Notes: a model not told the origin generated them from the sequence alone. Positions 1-10,646 are shown, counted from the first letter of the stretch. The stretch is DNA of 64,000 bases from Pullulanibacillus pueri (GCF_014639255.1 NZ_BMFV01000018.1:1-64000), one strand, 5' to 3'. A program made the numbers and translations.

Positions 1-90
1 GAAAGCGTAGTGTATTTCCGTAGCGGTGCTTATGTGTGGTGAGTTACGTCGCCATTTCCTTCAACTATTTCATGACTTGGGAATAGGAAC
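1..90. repeat. Fragment of degenerate intergenic repeat
   Basis: No gene is visible here. The stretch resembles part of the repeat near 8826-8930: both have a GGAAAGCG/GAAAGCGTAG-like start, a CCG(A/T)AGCGG block, and a (T)GACGTCGC/TACGTCGC plus ATTTCCTTCAA tail. Such GC-richer blocks between genes are common in Bacillales. The similarity was judged by eye only. Confidence 0.3.
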
Positions 91-111
91 TGCTTCTAGC
101 AAAAAGCCGTA

Positions 112-705
112 TTAAAGATAGGCTTCGATTGCTTTCCATAAGGCGTCTTTCCCGATGCCTTCTTGTGAAGAAAAGACGATAAACGTATCTTCTGGATGAA
201 GGTCCAGTTTTCCTTTAATAATCTTTTGCTGTTTAGGTCGCTTGGTTTTTGGTACTTTATCACACTTTGTTGCCACGACAATGACAGGAATCTCATGGTA
301 TTTAAGAAACTGATACATTTGTATATCATCGTTTGTTGGTGGATGTCTAAAATCCACAAGCGCCACAACAACCCGCAACTGCTTATTCTCAGCAAAATAC
401 TGCTCCATCATTCGTCCCCAAGCTTGTCTTTCTTTTTGAGAGACTTGGGCATAGCCATAGCCTGGAACATCAACGAAATAAAAGGCCTCATTAATAATAA
501 AGTAATTGATTTTCTGCGTTTTCCCCGGTTTTTGTGATGTCCGTGCCAAGTTTTTACGGTTTAAAAGATGATTAATTAAGGATGATTTCCCGACGTTTGA
601 ACGTCCTGATAAAGCAATTTCAGGTAGACCATCTGTGGGCCACTGTTCTGGCCCAACTGCACTAATGACATACTCAGAGCTTTTCACTTTCAATTTTTTC
701 ACCAC
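112..705 (-). CDS. ysxC: Ribosome biogenesis GTPase YsxC/EngB
   Basis: A 197-residue TrmE-Era-EngA-YihA-type GTPase needed for assembly of the large ribosomal subunit. G1 (GRSNVGKSS, residues 34-42), G3 (DVPGYG, 79-84), and G4 (TKCDK, about 146-150) are intact, with a G5-like SSQ near the end; length is typical. The gene overlaps the end of lonA by 32 bp, as expected for the conserved lonA-ysxC pair, so it is translationally linked to lonA. The first codon is uncertain: tandem GTGs at 705 and 702 lie on an AGGTGG stretch, and a TTG at 693 is better spaced from it. Confidence 0.95.
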   Translation of the reverse strand: MVKKLKVKSSEYVISAVGPEQWPTDGLPEIALSGRSNVGKSSLINHLLNRKNLARTSQKPGKTQKINYFIINEAFYFVDVPGYGYAQVSQKERQAWGRMMEQYFAENKQLRVVVALVDFRHPPTNDDIQMYQFLKYHEIPVIVVATKCDKVPKTKRPKQQKIIKGKLDLHPEDTFIVFSSQEGIGKDALWKAIEAYL

Positions 706-3013
706 CTAAGGCGTGCTTGAGAACCTCATCTAAATGACTGGCCTTAATAAAGGTTAACTCCTTCCGCACACTCTCAGGAATATCCTCTAAATCATTTTCA
801 TTATCCTTTGGAATAATAATGGTTTTGAGACCCGCTCTATGAGCACTTAATGTTTTTTCCTTTAAACCACCAATGGGTAATACTCGACCACGTAGAGTGA
901 TTTCACCGGTCATTCCCACTTCTTTTTTAACTGGGCGACCAGTGAGAGCAGAGACAATTGCCGTAGCCATCGTTATCCCCGCAGAAGGTCCATCCTTCGG
1001 AGTTGCGCCCTCTGGAACATGGATATGAATGTCCGTCGTTTCACTGAAATTGGCTGAGATGTTTAAATCATCGGCACGCGAGCGCACATAACTCAGGGCT
1101 GCTTGAGCCGATTCCTTCATCACGTCTCCCAGTTTTCCCGTTAAGGTCAATCGCCCTTTACCTTTAGAGGTTGAAACTTCTATAAATAAAGTGGTCCCCC
1201 CATAAGGAGTGTACGCGAGACCAGTGGCGACACCTACTTGATCTTCCGTTTCCGCCTCATTTTGTCTAAAGGTGGGCTTCCCGAGTAGTTTTTCTATCAT
1301 TTTAGACGTGAGTGTCACCGATTTTTTTTCACCCGTCACAATGAGTTTTGCCACTTTCCTACAAAGAGAAGCGACTGCTCGTTCAAGACTTCTGACTCCT
1401 GCTTCACGTGTATAACTTCTTATCAGGAAGAGTACAGCCTCTTCCTTTACACGGAACTGATTTTTCTTCAATCCGTGCTTCTTAACTTGTTTAGGAATAA
1501 GATGTTCCATAGCAATGTGTAACTTCTCAAGTTCTGTATAACCCGCAATAGACAAAAGCTCCATACGATCTAACAGCGGGCCTGGAATGGTCTGAGCATT
1601 ATTTGCCGTTGTAATAAACATGACTTTACTTAAATCATAAGGTTCCTCGATATAATGGTCACTAAACACATTGTTTTGTTCAGGATCAAGAACCTCAAGC
1701 AACGCTGCTGCAGGGTCACCACGAAAGTCATTAGACATTTTATCAATTTCGTCTAGAAGGAACACAGGATTAATAGTCCCCGCCTTTTTCATCCCTTGGA
1801 TAATCCGTCCAGGCATGGCACCAACATACGTCCGACGATGCCCTCTTATTTCCGCTTCATCCCGAACCCCACCTAAGGAGATACGTACAAAATGGCGGTT
1901 CAGCGATTCCGCAACAGACCGGGCTAATGAGGTTTTCCCAACACCAGGAGGGCCAACTAAACAAAGGATCGGGCCATTTAATGATTTCGTAAGGGTTTGA
2001 ACTGAAAGATATTCAAGCACACGCTCTTTGACCTTGTCCAAACCATAGTGGGCTTTGTTCATCGTTTCTTCAGCATGGCGAATATCAAGATTATCTTCGG
2101 TCTCATGGTCCCATGGCAATTGCAGTAACCAATCAATATAATTGCGAATCACACCGCTCTCTGCTGAACTTTGAGGTATTTTCTCGTAGCGAGCAAGTTC
2201 TTTAAGTGCAGTCTCTTTGACCTTTTCGGGCATGGCCGAGCCCTCAATCTTCTCGCGCAGGCTGCCAATTTCATCTTCCTTAGTTTCCTTGTCACCTAGT
2301 TCCTTTTGGATAGCCTTCATTTGTTCACGAAGATAGTATTCCTTCTGAGTTCTTTCCATTGACTTTTTTACTCTCTGACCGATCTTTTGCTCCAAGCCAA
2401 GGACTTCTTGCTCATTACTTAGAATGCCAATTAATTCTCTTAAGCGTTCTTTTATATCTAAGGTCTCAAGCAACTTCTGCTTTTCCTTATTTTTAAGAGG
2501 CAAATGATAAGCGATCACATCCGCCAAACGTCCAGGCTCTTCAATGTCTTGCACAGTAGCCAAGGTTTCAGCAGTAATTTTTCGAGATAAATTAATATAA
2601 TTGCTAAATTGATCTAGCGTACTCCGCATGAGCGCTTCCGTTTCTAGATCAATCGTTTGATCCTCTTCAATAATTTCTACGTTTGCTTCAAAAAAACCGT
2701 CTGTATTCGAATACGACTGTATCCGACCTCTATGTTCACCCTCGGCTAAAATTCGAAAGGTACCATTGGGTAATTTCAACATTTGCTTAACGGTAGAAAT
2801 TGTACCTATTTTATAAATGTCATCTGGTCCAGGATCTTCTGTTGCCATTTCTTTTTGTGCAACGAGAAAGATTTTCTGATCATCTAGCATGACTTTTTCA
2901 AGGGCCTCAACGGACTTATCTCGCCCGACATCTAAATGAAGAACAACCGATGGATAGACGAGAAGTCCTCGAAGCGGAAGAAGAGGTATGGTTTTTATCT
3001 GGTTTTTTGGCAC
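674..3013 (-). CDS. lonA: ATP-dependent protease LonA
   Basis: Cytosolic AAA+ serine protease of about 779 residues that degrades damaged and regulatory proteins. Order: LON substrate-binding N-domain (IPLLPLRG start), coiled linker, AAA+ module with Walker A GPPGVGKT and Walker B FLLDEID, then the S16 protease with the catalytic Ser in PKDGPSAG and Lys in GGLKEK. I chose GTG at 3013 because GGAGG lies 7 nt upstream and the next residues match LonA; an upstream ATG at 3043 would bypass that ribosome-binding site. It lies 88 bp after lonB and overlaps ysxC. Confidence 0.96.
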   Translation of the reverse strand: MPKNQIKTIPLLPLRGLLVYPSVVLHLDVGRDKSVEALEKVMLDDQKIFLVAQKEMATEDPGPDDIYKIGTISTVKQMLKLPNGTFRILAEGEHRGRIQSYSNTDGFFEANVEIIEEDQTIDLETEALMRSTLDQFSNYINLSRKITAETLATVQDIEEPGRLADVIAYHLPLKNKEKQKLLETLDIKERLRELIGILSNEQEVLGLEQKIGQRVKKSMERTQKEYYLREQMKAIQKELGDKETKEDEIGSLREKIEGSAMPEKVKETALKELARYEKIPQSSAESGVIRNYIDWLLQLPWDHETEDNLDIRHAEETMNKAHYGLDKVKERVLEYLSVQTLTKSLNGPILCLVGPPGVGKTSLARSVAESLNRHFVRISLGGVRDEAEIRGHRRTYVGAMPGRIIQGMKKAGTINPVFLLDEIDKMSNDFRGDPAAALLEVLDPEQNNVFSDHYIEEPYDLSKVMFITTANNAQTIPGPLLDRMELLSIAGYTELEKLHIAMEHLIPKQVKKHGLKKNQFRVKEEAVLFLIRSYTREAGVRSLERAVASLCRKVAKLIVTGEKKSVTLTSKMIEKLLGKPTFRQNEAETEDQVGVATGLAYTPYGGTTLFIEVSTSKGKGRLTLTGKLGDVMKESAQAALSYVRSRADDLNISANFSETTDIHIHVPEGATPKDGPSAGITMATAIVSALTGRPVKKEVGMTGEITLRGRVLPIGGLKEKTLSAHRAGLKTIIIPKDNENDLEDIPESVRKELTFIKASHLDEVLKHALGGEKIESEKL

Positions 3014-3100
3014 GATAACACCTCCATTACATACTCTGTACAATTCTACCTATAAACTTTTATGTTGTCTAATTTAAGCTCCATGAGCACAAAAATAACC

Positions 3101-4774
3101 CTAAACTGATTGCGATGGCGATTGAAATTGTGAAGTCGCTGGAATAACATCCTCTTTTTCAGGCTCAATCGGTCCTTGTAAGGCTTGACTTAACACCTCA
3201 GTCAATCGTCCAACAGTAATGATTTCAATATCTTTTATTTCCTTAAACAGGGACTGATAATTTTCTTGTGGAATAATCACGCGTTTCGCTCCAGCATCCC
3301 GAGCAGCTTCAATTTTTGCCATGGCTCCACCAATCGGCTTAACCGCACCGTGAATACTTAACTCTCCTGTCATTGCGATAAAGGGATCAATCGGAATATT
3401 TTTTATCGCCGAATAGATGGCGGTAGCAATCGCTATACCCGCTGACGGACCATCCACTGGGGCTCCTCCTGGAAAATTCACATGGATATGATATTGATGA
3501 GCCCGAACACCCATTTTATTCAAAACAGTAATAACATTTTCAATCGAACTCTTGACTAAACTTTTACGTCGGATCGATTTAGTTTGTGATCCCATCGTCT
3601 CTTCTTCCACGATCCCTGTTATCGTTAAGCTTCCCTTACGACTTCTAGTTGCTGTTACTTCAATTTCTAATAAGGCCCCACGATTAGGACCGTAGACAGC
3701 AAGGCCATTAACAAGACCGACAACAGCTTCATTATGTACCTTTTTATCAGGTTTTGGTTGTAATTGGCTGGATTGAATAACCCACTCTATATCTTCTAAA
3801 GTAATGGTTTCAGTGTTTCGTGATATCGCAATTCCCGCCGTAATTTGCATGATGTTCGTCACCTCTCGCCCATTACGTGCGTATTCGGCAATTTTAGTCA
3901 TACAAGCTTCGTCCACTTTAATTTTAAGTTTTTCCGCAGCACGTCTGGCGATCACCTTAATATCCTCTATTTTTAAATCATTGAAAAAAACTTCAAGACA
4001 CCTTGAACGGATCGCGGGCGGGATTTCCTCAGGAGAGCGTGTTGTGGCTCCAATCAATCTAAAATCTGCAGGTAATCCATTTTGAAAAATATCATGGATA
4101 TGCGGGGGGATTTGTGTATTCTCTTCACTGTAATAGGCGCTTTCTAAAAAGACTTTACGATCTTCTAAAACCTTCAATAATTTATTCATTTGAATGGGAT
4201 GAAGCTCACCAATCTCATCAATGAACAAAACGCCACCATGGGCATGGGTCACTGCTCCTTGCTTTGGTTGAGGGATACCCGCTTGCCCCATTGCTCCCGC
4301 CCCTTGATAAATGGGATCATGAACACTTCCAATCAGCGGATCAGCAATCCCTCTTTCATCAAAGCGTGCGGTTGTCGCGTCTAGTTCAACAAAAACAGAA
4401 GAAGGTTTAAAAGGAGAATGCCAATTTCGTTTTGCTTCCTCCAACACAAGACGAGCAGCCGCTGTCTTTCCTACCCCTGGTGAACCATAAATAATCACAT
4501 GTTGCGGGTTGGGTCCACATAATGCGGCTCTTAATGTTTGAATCCCATCCTTTTGCCCAACAATATCATCCATTGAAAGCGGACGCACTCTTTCTGATAA
4601 AGGTTCAGTCAATGAGATATTTCTTAATTTACGGAGTTGTTCCATTTCCTTTTTAGACTCTTTATCAATGGATGATTTTTGTGAATGTTGATTACGCAGT
4701 AAATTCCAAAAGTATAGTCCAATGACGACACCAAAAAAGAGCTGGACTAAAACTAAAAGCGTTGTCCAATTCAT
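3101..4774 (-). CDS. lonB: Membrane-anchored Lon-like protease LonB
   Basis: A 557-residue Lon paralogue lacking the LON N-domain. Residues 1-25 form one hydrophobic membrane anchor (TTLLVLVQLFFGVVIGLYF), followed by an AAA+ domain (Walker A GSPGVGKT; GGVLFIDEIGEL as Walker B) and an S16 protease domain with Ser in PVDGPSAG and Lys in GGAMAKIEA. ATG at 4774 is preceded by AGGAGG about 10 nt upstream; a longer frame upstream has no support. In B. subtilis LonB acts in the forespore under sigma-F. A sigma-F-like promoter here (4808-4837) suggests the same. Confidence 0.95.
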   Translation of the reverse strand: MNWTTLLVLVQLFFGVVIGLYFWNLLRNQHSQKSSIDKESKKEMEQLRKLRNISLTEPLSERVRPLSMDDIVGQKDGIQTLRAALCGPNPQHVIIYGSPGVGKTAAARLVLEEAKRNWHSPFKPSSVFVELDATTARFDERGIADPLIGSVHDPIYQGAGAMGQAGIPQPKQGAVTHAHGGVLFIDEIGELHPIQMNKLLKVLEDRKVFLESAYYSEENTQIPPHIHDIFQNGLPADFRLIGATTRSPEEIPPAIRSRCLEVFFNDLKIEDIKVIARRAAEKLKIKVDEACMTKIAEYARNGREVTNIMQITAGIAISRNTETITLEDIEWVIQSSQLQPKPDKKVHNEAVVGLVNGLAVYGPNRGALLEIEVTATRSRKGSLTITGIVEEETMGSQTKSIRRKSLVKSSIENVITVLNKMGVRAHQYHIHVNFPGGAPVDGPSAGIAIATAIYSAIKNIPIDPFIAMTGELSIHGAVKPIGGAMAKIEAARDAGAKRVIIPQENYQSLFKEIKDIEIITVGRLTEVLSQALQGPIEPEKEDVIPATSQFQSPSQSV

Positions 4775-4807
4775 GACACATCTACCTCCTGATTTCCTTC
4801 TTTGCGT

Positions 4808-4837
4808 TAGTATTTCCGACGAACGGTAGGAGTAAAC
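4808..4837 (-). promoter_or_regulatory. Sigma-F-type promoter of lonB
   Basis: On the minus strand GTTTA and GGAAATACTA are separated by 15 nt. The second element fits the forespore -10 consensus GGNNANAHTR exactly and the first fits GYATA with one mismatch. The -10 ends 34 nt before the lonB ATG. B. subtilis lonB is a sigma-F gene, so the site agrees with known biology. Confidence 0.7.
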
Positions 4838-5335
4838 AATCGAATGCAAAAACATTGATGAAAAGGTCAATTTAAAGGATTTATTTACAAGGAAACAGGG
4901 TATAAAAAATAAGCAAGGCGCACCTTGTGCGTCGAATACCAACTTAACTCACGCCAAAAAGGACAAATATCCTGGAGGGTTATATTCCCCGAGAAGAAGT
5001 CCATAGACCTATGACCAAAAAAAGTGAACAGCCTGAGGCGGAAACCCCTTCCGTCTACCGATGACAACCAATACTGCACAATTTTTTCTTATGTAAGCTC
5101 CTTCTTTTACTCCTTAATCGCTCTAAGCTAACGTATCGCTATCTTTTTTAACCATTTTGCAGTTTTTAGACACAAATGATTTATAATACCGAAAATCAAA
5201 CAAATATCAAGAAAAATTGGATTTGAGCCCCTTTTGTGTTCATGCTAGAGTTAATATTGTATTTTTTTACTCTTATGTAGAAAAATACACTTTAACGTGG
5301 GATTTTTTAAACAAATGAAAACAGGAGGTGTTGTT
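4838..5335. other. Intergenic region, no gene
   Basis: About 500 bp between divergent lonB and the transporter operon. No convincing reading frame. A GCACCTTGTGC palindrome occurs near 4919-4929 and the region has the patchy GC content of the other intergenic repeats. A TATAAT near 5181 with TTGCAG 19 nt upstream is a weak candidate plus-strand promoter for the transporter. Confidence 0.4.
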
Positions 5336-6469
5336 GTGATTGAATTTCAAGAGATCTCGAAAGTTTATGAGGATGGCTTTAAAGCCTTAAAGGATATTTC
5401 TTTTACAGTAAAAGAAGGAGAACTCCTTGTACTTATTGGTCCGAGTGGATGCGGGAAAACGACAACCATGAAAATGATTAATCGTTTAATTGAACCTTCA
5501 AAAGGCACGATTATGATCGAGGGAAAAGATATCGCGAATGAAAACCCGGTCAATCTTCGTCGTAACATTGGTTACGTGATCCAACAGATCGGGCTTCTTC
5601 CTCATATGACGATTCGAGAAAATGTCTCGCTTGTCCCCCGGTTAAAAAAATGGGAAAAAGACCGTTACCTTGATAAGGTGAATGAACTTATGGAAATGGT
5701 CGGACTGGACCCCGAAACTTTCGGAGAACGTTACCCTTCTGAATTAAGTGGAGGGCAACAACAAAGAATCGGCGTCATCCGCGGTTTAGCAGCAGATCCC
5801 AAAATTATTCTCATGGATGAACCGTTTAGTGCCCTCGATCCTATTAGTCGGGAGCAACTTCAAGAAGAGTTGGTCAAACTCCAAAAAGAAATTCACAAAA
5901 CTATAGTATTTGTTACCCATGATATGGATGAGGCATTAAAAATAGCCGATCGCATTTGTATTATGAAAGATGGTGAAATCGTACAATTAGATACTCCCGA
6001 GAATATCCTACGCCATCCCGCCAACGATTTTGTCCATAATTTCATTGGTGAAGAAAGGATCCAAGATAATATTGAAAGTGAAGGCGTCAATTTACCGAGC
6101 TTAAAAAAATTAATGGTCAAGCCTATCACGGCTTATTCAACCCGAGGTCTTGCTGAAGCTCTTAAGACCATGCGAAAGCGCCGCGTCGACAATCTCATTG
6201 TTGTAGATAAAGACGATACTTATTTAGGGATTGCCACCGTCTGGGATGCCCAAAAGAATTATCAAAACGAAAACCTAACTTTGAATGATATTAAACAGAC
6301 GGACCTTAAAGTCCTTACACCGGATGTCCCTGCTGAAGAGGCTTTTCAGCGTGTCAACACTTCTCAATATGGTTTTATTCCAGTGATAGAACACGATAGC
6401 CGAAAGCTTCTAGGTATTGTCAATCGCGCCAGTCTTGTCGAGCATATTGTTGATCAAATTATCCAATAA
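5336..6469 (+). CDS. ABC transporter ATP-binding protein with CBS domains (OpuCA/EgtUA type)
   Basis: ATPase of a quaternary-amine importer, 377 residues. Walker A GPSGCGKT, Q-loop IQQIGLLPH, signature LSGGQQQR, Walker B IILMDEP and switch His in VTHD are all present; the C-terminal third is a tandem CBS pair, the usual ionic-strength sensor in OpuA/OpuC ATPases. GTG at 5336 is chosen because AGGAGG lies 7 nt upstream and the protein then starts like its family (IEFQEISKVY). The permease/binding-protein fusion follows 9 bp downstream, so the two form one operon. The substrate could be betaine, carnitine, choline or ergothioneine. Confidence 0.9.
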   Translation: MIEFQEISKVYEDGFKALKDISFTVKEGELLVLIGPSGCGKTTTMKMINRLIEPSKGTIMIEGKDIANENPVNLRRNIGYVIQQIGLLPHMTIRENVSLVPRLKKWEKDRYLDKVNELMEMVGLDPETFGERYPSELSGGQQQRIGVIRGLAADPKIILMDEPFSALDPISREQLQEELVKLQKEIHKTIVFVTHDMDEALKIADRICIMKDGEIVQLDTPENILRHPANDFVHNFIGEERIQDNIESEGVNLPSLKKLMVKPITAYSTRGLAEALKTMRKRRVDNLIVVDKDDTYLGIATVWDAQKNYQNENLTLNDIKQTDLKVLTPDVPAEEAFQRVNTSQYGFIPVIEHDSRKLLGIVNRASLVEHIVDQIIQ

Positions 6470-6478
6470 AAAGAGGTG

Positions 6479-8056
6479 ATGACAATAAATATACTTCATG
6501 AAACACTTGATGTCTTTGTTAATCGTTGGTCAATGGTTTGGAACTTGATTTTAGAGCACATTTATCTCTCTTTTCTCTCAATACTCATCGCGATTATTAT
6601 CTCCGTTCCTTTGGGTATTTTCCTCACACGTCATAAAAACGTAGCAGGTCCTATTATAGGAATTACCTCTATCTTTCAAACAATTCCTAGTCTCGCCTTA
6701 CTTGTTTTTCTCGTCCCATTTATCGGTACAGGAAAGCTACCCGCTATTATTGCCTTAACCGTTTATGGCTTGTTGCCTATCCTTCGGAATACGTATTTAG
6801 GCATTATGGGTGTTGACGATTCCATCATTGAAGCTGGTAAAGGGATGGGGATGACAAACCGACAAATCCTCTGGATGGTCGAACTCCCTCTCTCTTTACG
6901 AGTCATCATGGGTGGTGTACGAACAGCCTCTGTTCTCGTCATTGGTGTAGCCACTATTGCAGGTCTAATTGGGGCTGGTGGTCTCGGTGATTTAATTTAT
7001 CGAGGACTCCAAACGTTAAACACCGGTCTCATCTTAAGCGGTGCTATCCCAGCTGCTGTTCTTGCGATTATTTTTGATTATCTCCTAAAAAAACTTGAAG
7101 AAGATGTCACACCAAAGGGACTTCAAGACAACAAAAAACCCTCTCATAAAACAATAAAGGTCCTCCGCTGGTCGATCGTCGGGATCATCATTCTTGCTCT
7201 TGTCGGTAATTTCACCTTAAAGAGCCTTGGCGGTGATCGTGATAATACCATTGTTATCTCGGGTAAAAATTTTACTGAGCAACAAATTATGGTGTACATT
7301 ATGGGACATCTCATTGAGGATAAAACAGATTTGAATGTAGAATACCACTCTTTTTTGGGAGGAACTTCTCCTGTCTTTAATGGAGTCAAAAAAGGGGATT
7401 ATGATCTCTACTGTGAATACACAGGAACAGGATTAATCGAAATATTAAAGCACGATATCGTCAGTGATCCTGACAAAGTCTATGATATTGTCAAGAAACA
7501 ATTTAAGGAGAAGTATGATCTGGATTGGTTAGAGCCGATTGGCTTTAATAATACGTATACCTTAACGGTCAGGCAAGAAGATGCCGAAAAATACGGACTC
7601 AACACCATCTCCGATCTAAAAAAAGTCGAATCGAAATTCACCCTTGGTTCCGAACCAGAATTTTTGGAAAGGAAAGACGGATATCCGGGATTAAAAAAAG
7701 CTTATGGTCTCAATTTTGCTTCGACCAAGTCAATGGACTCCGGTATCATGTATAGCTCAGAAAAGAATAAAGAGGTCGACGTTATTGACGCCTTTGGCAC
7801 AGACGGGCGGATTCCCGCCTATCATCTTAAAGTCTTAAAAGATGATAAACATTTCTTTCCCCCTTATTACGCTGCGCCACTTATCCGTGATGACACCCTT
7901 AAAGCCCATCCAGAATTAAAAAAAGTACTCAACATGCTACAAGGTAAAATCGACGACCAAACCATGCAATCACTCAATAAACAAGTCGATCTGGATAAAA
8001 AGGACTACGAAGACGTCGCTGTCAATTGGTTGAAAAAAGAAGGGTTGATTGATTAA
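6479..8056 (+). CDS. ABC permease fused to substrate-binding protein (OpuC/EgtU type)
   Basis: A 525-residue single-chain importer subunit. Residues 1-215 are a BPD_transp_1 permease with about six membrane segments and the EAA-loop EAGKGMGM; after another membrane segment (about 228-247) comes an extracellular OpuAC-type binding domain (GKNFTEQ, GGTSPVF, YTGTGL). The domain therefore sits on the outer face. This fused architecture is found in EgtUBC/BilE-like ergothioneine systems and in some choline importers; I cannot choose between them. Start is uncertain: AAGAGGTG lies directly against the ATG at 6479. The gene ends at a strong terminator. Confidence 0.88.
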   Translation: MTINILHETLDVFVNRWSMVWNLILEHIYLSFLSILIAIIISVPLGIFLTRHKNVAGPIIGITSIFQTIPSLALLVFLVPFIGTGKLPAIIALTVYGLLPILRNTYLGIMGVDDSIIEAGKGMGMTNRQILWMVELPLSLRVIMGGVRTASVLVIGVATIAGLIGAGGLGDLIYRGLQTLNTGLILSGAIPAAVLAIIFDYLLKKLEEDVTPKGLQDNKKPSHKTIKVLRWSIVGIIILALVGNFTLKSLGGDRDNTIVISGKNFTEQQIMVYIMGHLIEDKTDLNVEYHSFLGGTSPVFNGVKKGDYDLYCEYTGTGLIEILKHDIVSDPDKVYDIVKKQFKEKYDLDWLEPIGFNNTYTLTVRQEDAEKYGLNTISDLKKVESKFTLGSEPEFLERKDGYPGLKKAYGLNFASTKSMDSGIMYSSEKNKEVDVIDAFGTDGRIPAYHLKVLKDDKHFFPPYYAAPLIRDDTLKAHPELKKVLNMLQGKIDDQTMQSLNKQVDLDKKDYEDVAVNWLKKEGLID

Positions 8057-8063
8057 TTTTTAT

Positions 8064-8094
8064 CCCTCGACTTTATCGTCGAGGGTTTACTTTA
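8064..8094 (+). terminator. Terminator of transporter operon
   Basis: Perfect 8-bp stem CCCTCGAC/GTCGAGGG with a TTTAT loop, followed by TTTACTTT, 8 bp after the stop codon. Confidence 0.85.
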
Positions 8095-8095
8095 T

Positions 8096-8700
8096 GAATA
8101 AAGGCACCCTATGCATCAACGCTGTTCATATAGATTGCGACGTAACGGGTAGGTGGATTTCCGCTCCAGGTCGCTCGGTTTCCTCATGCCCACAGGACTA
8201 AGGAAAGCGACTAAGAGATTAGTCCTCGCAGAAAAATCGTGTTCTTACGATTTTTTGACGTGGGGTGGATCGGTGTTCGACGCACAGGATGTGCTAGCTT
8301 CGACGTTGTCACACGGATGTGACGATTTTAGTCGAAGTTCCTTAATGACGTGACGATTTTAACCGATCGTCCTTAGTGGCCTCAGCTAACTTGGGAATGG
8401 ACTATTTTGTTCCAAGTATTTATGAATAAAAATCTCCTGTTCCTGCGTCTACTCGTACCGCTTCGTCGTCAGCTTTCTCGGAACTACTCGAAGTGTATTC
8501 GTGAAGTCACGCTGGCCCCGTTCCCGAAGGACTCTATTTTATGCACCCGTGAGTCAGCGGCGCTGAGGAACACACTTTTCCTGAGGTGTTCCGAATCTCG
8601 CGCCTTTCACTCCAATCCACTTCCATGCTGTCGATGCTTATTGATGAAAAGATTGGGCATCTTTGCTTTCTTTTAAGCTAATATTAACTCTAGTTGCAAG
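8096..8700. repeat. Repeat-rich non-coding region
   Basis: No supported gene. The stretch holds several short inverted repeats: GACTAA/TTAGTC blocks near 8196-8225, GCACAGGATGTGC near 8282, and CACACGGATGTG near 8310. It also has a GGATTTCCGCTCCAGG segment whose reverse complement resembles the widespread Bacillales intergenic element. Two plus-strand open frames (8153-8353, 8407-8676) lack ribosome-binding sites and any recognisable content. Confidence 0.5.
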
Positions 8701-8718
8701 TAAATCAAATCATCTTAC

Positions 8719-8850
8719 CTAGCGTAGGCAGAATACGCAGACTCCAGTGGGAACAGCACGCGTCCGAAGATCCACTTTGGAGCACCAAAAAACTGACTCC
8801 AAAGTTAGCTGAGGCCGTGCCCACGGAAAGCGAAGTATTCTGCCGAAGCG
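8719..8850. repeat. Hairpin-forming Bacillales intergenic repeat
   Basis: The ends GGCAGAATAC (8727-8736) and GTATTCTGCC (8835-8844) are perfect inverted repeats. Inside are the recognisable blocks GACTCCAGTGGGAACAGCACG and CCCACGGAAAGCG, which resemble a degenerate intergenic element common in Bacillus relatives. The transcript would fold as one long interrupted hairpin. Confidence 0.5.
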
Positions 8851-8964
8851 GTTGTTAAACACTAAATATAATAAGGTATGAGCTGTCAAAGCCGATCGAA
8901 TTGACGTCGCAATTTCCTTCAATTCCTAAGTTCTTTTCTTTAGTAAAAAAGCAACTGATATAGC

Positions 8965-8999
8965 AAAAAGGTCTCACCCTTATCGGATGAGACCTTTTT
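8965..8999. terminator. Bidirectional terminator after clpX
   Basis: AAAAAGGTCTCA and TGAGACCTTTTT form a stem around a short loop, giving a U-run in both directions. It lies 15 bp beyond the clpX stop codon. Confidence 0.85.
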
Positions 9000-9013
9000 C
9001 TGTGTTAATTCAA

Positions 9014-10291
9014 TTATGCACTTTCTTTAGGTGATTGTTCATTTTTAATCACGGTTCCATCGTCCATCACTAATGTTGGGCCGACTTTACCTTCAACAGT
9101 CTCTTTCGTAATAATACATTTTTCAACATCATCACGAGAAGGAAGATCATACATCACATCAAGAATTATGTTTTCAATGATGGATCTCAACCCACGGGCA
9201 CCTGTTTTTCTTTCAATCGCTTTTTGAGCAATAGCTCTAAGGGAGTCTTCTGTAAACTCAAGCTCGACATTATCGAGTTCAAGGAGCTTGCTGTATTGTT
9301 TAACAAGCGCATTCTTTGGCTTCGTTAAAATTTCCACAAGGGCATCCTCATCTAATTGTTCGAGAGAAGCCACAACTGGAAGTCGACCAATAAACTCTGG
9401 GATAAGTCCAAACTTAAGTAAATCCTCTGGAAGAACTTTCTTTAAATAATCGTCCTTGCTATCGACCTCTTGTTTGGAAGCATCAGCTGCCCCAAAGCCA
9501 ATAACTTTCTTCCCTAAGCGTCTTTTAATAATTTGTTCGATTCCATCAAAAGCCCCACCACAAATAAAGAGAATATTTGTCGTATCAATTTGAATAAATT
9601 CTTGATGAGGGTGCTTTCTTCCTCCTTGAGGCGGAACACTTGCAACAGTACCTTCTAAGATTTTTAAAAGTGCCTGTTGCACCCCTTCACCTGACACATC
9701 ACGTGTAATTGACGGGTTCTCTGACTTTCGAGCAATCTTATCAATTTCGTCAATGTAAATAATCCCACGTTCGGCTTTTTCAACATCATAATCAGCTGAC
9801 TGAATCAGTTTGAGAAGAATATTTTCAACATCTTCACCAACATAACCCGCTTCTGTTAACGACGTTGCATCCGCAATCGCAAAAGGAACATTTAAGATTT
9901 TTGCCATCGTTTGTGCGAGTAAAGTTTTCCCGCTCCCCGTTGGTCCAATCATGGCAATATTACTTTTTTGCAATTCAACGTCATCATTTTTTTGCTTGGC
10001 ATTTATACGTTTATAATGGTTGTATACAGCAACAGATAAGTTCTTTTTCGCTTCTTCTTGACCAATGACATAATCATCAAGAATTTCCCGAATTTGTTGT
10101 GGTTTCGGTACATCCTTAAACTCAACTTCTTCTTCGCTGCCCAGTTCTTCCTCGACAATTTCAGTGCATAATTCTATACACTCATCACAGATATATACAC
10201 CTGGTCCTGCAACCAGCTTTCTTACTTGATCTTGAGTTTTCCCACAAAAGGAACATTTCAATTGTCCTTTTTCTTCGTTAAATTTAAACAT
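9014..10291 (-). CDS. clpX: ClpX, ATPase subunit of ClpXP
   Basis: A 425-residue AAA+ unfoldase. The N-terminal zinc-binding domain has Cys13, Cys16, Cys35 and Cys38; then come Walker A GPTGSGKT, pore loop GYVGEDV, Walker [10 protein letters not shown], the IGF loop (KVIGFG) that docks to ClpP, sensor motifs and the small D2 domain. Length is normal. ATG follows GGGGTG by 6 nt. Downstream of tig in the conserved order, but separated by about 450 bp with a terminator, so it is transcribed on its own. Confidence 0.97.
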   Translation of the reverse strand: MFKFNEEKGQLKCSFCGKTQDQVRKLVAGPGVYICDECIELCTEIVEEELGSEEEVEFKDVPKPQQIREILDDYVIGQEEAKKNLSVAVYNHYKRINAKQKNDDVELQKSNIAMIGPTGSGKTLLAQTMAKILNVPFAIADATSLTEAGYVGEDVENILLKLIQSADYDVEKAERGIIYIDEIDKIARKSENPSITRDVSGEGVQQALLKILEGTVASVPPQGGRKHPHQEFIQIDTTNILFICGGAFDGIEQIIKRRLGKKVIGFGAADASKQEVDSKDDYLKKVLPEDLLKFGLIPEFIGRLPVVASLEQLDEDALVEILTKPKNALVKQYSKLLELDNVELEFTEDSLRAIAQKAIERKTGARGLRSIIENIILDVMYDLPSRDDVEKCIITKETVEGKVGPTLVMDDGTVIKNEQSPKESA

Positions 10292-10617
10292 ACTTTCACC
10301 CCTAGTCTCTGTCTTTTAAGCACGGGCAGAAAAGAGCGAATTGATTTCCTCTAGAATACCTATTTTTGAGTCGTCGTTCAAACAAAAAGCTTAAACAACC
10401 ATAAAAGCAAGCTGCCTTTGGCTATGTATGCATTGTAACATAAAAGCAGGAACGACAATAATGATTCGCCTTATGAAAAGGATATGTAAAACAGATGAAA
10501 AATACACTCATTTCCTCATTTCTTTTAATACCACAAATTTAGGAAATTCAATCCTTTAACTTGTTTGCCTTTATAATGAAGGGTAATTAAGTGTACATCT
10601 GCAAAGTGAGTTTGAAG
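10292..10617. other. Intergenic region between tig and clpX
   Basis: AT-rich leader of clpX. No reading frame or recognisable RNA element was found; no confident promoter could be picked by eye. Confidence 0.4.
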
Positions 10618-10646
10618 AAACAAGGCACGTTGAACGTGCCTTGTTT
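10618..10646 (-). terminator. Terminator of tig
   Basis: Perfect 10-bp stem CAAGGCACGT/ACGTGCCTTG with a 3-nt loop, about 98 bp past the tig stop. In the tig direction it is followed by TTTCTTC; in the other by TTTGTCTT. Confidence 0.75.

Noticed and set aside
8153..8676. Two plus-strand open frames in the repeat region
   Set aside because: No ribosome-binding sites; composition and inverted repeats fit intergenic elements.
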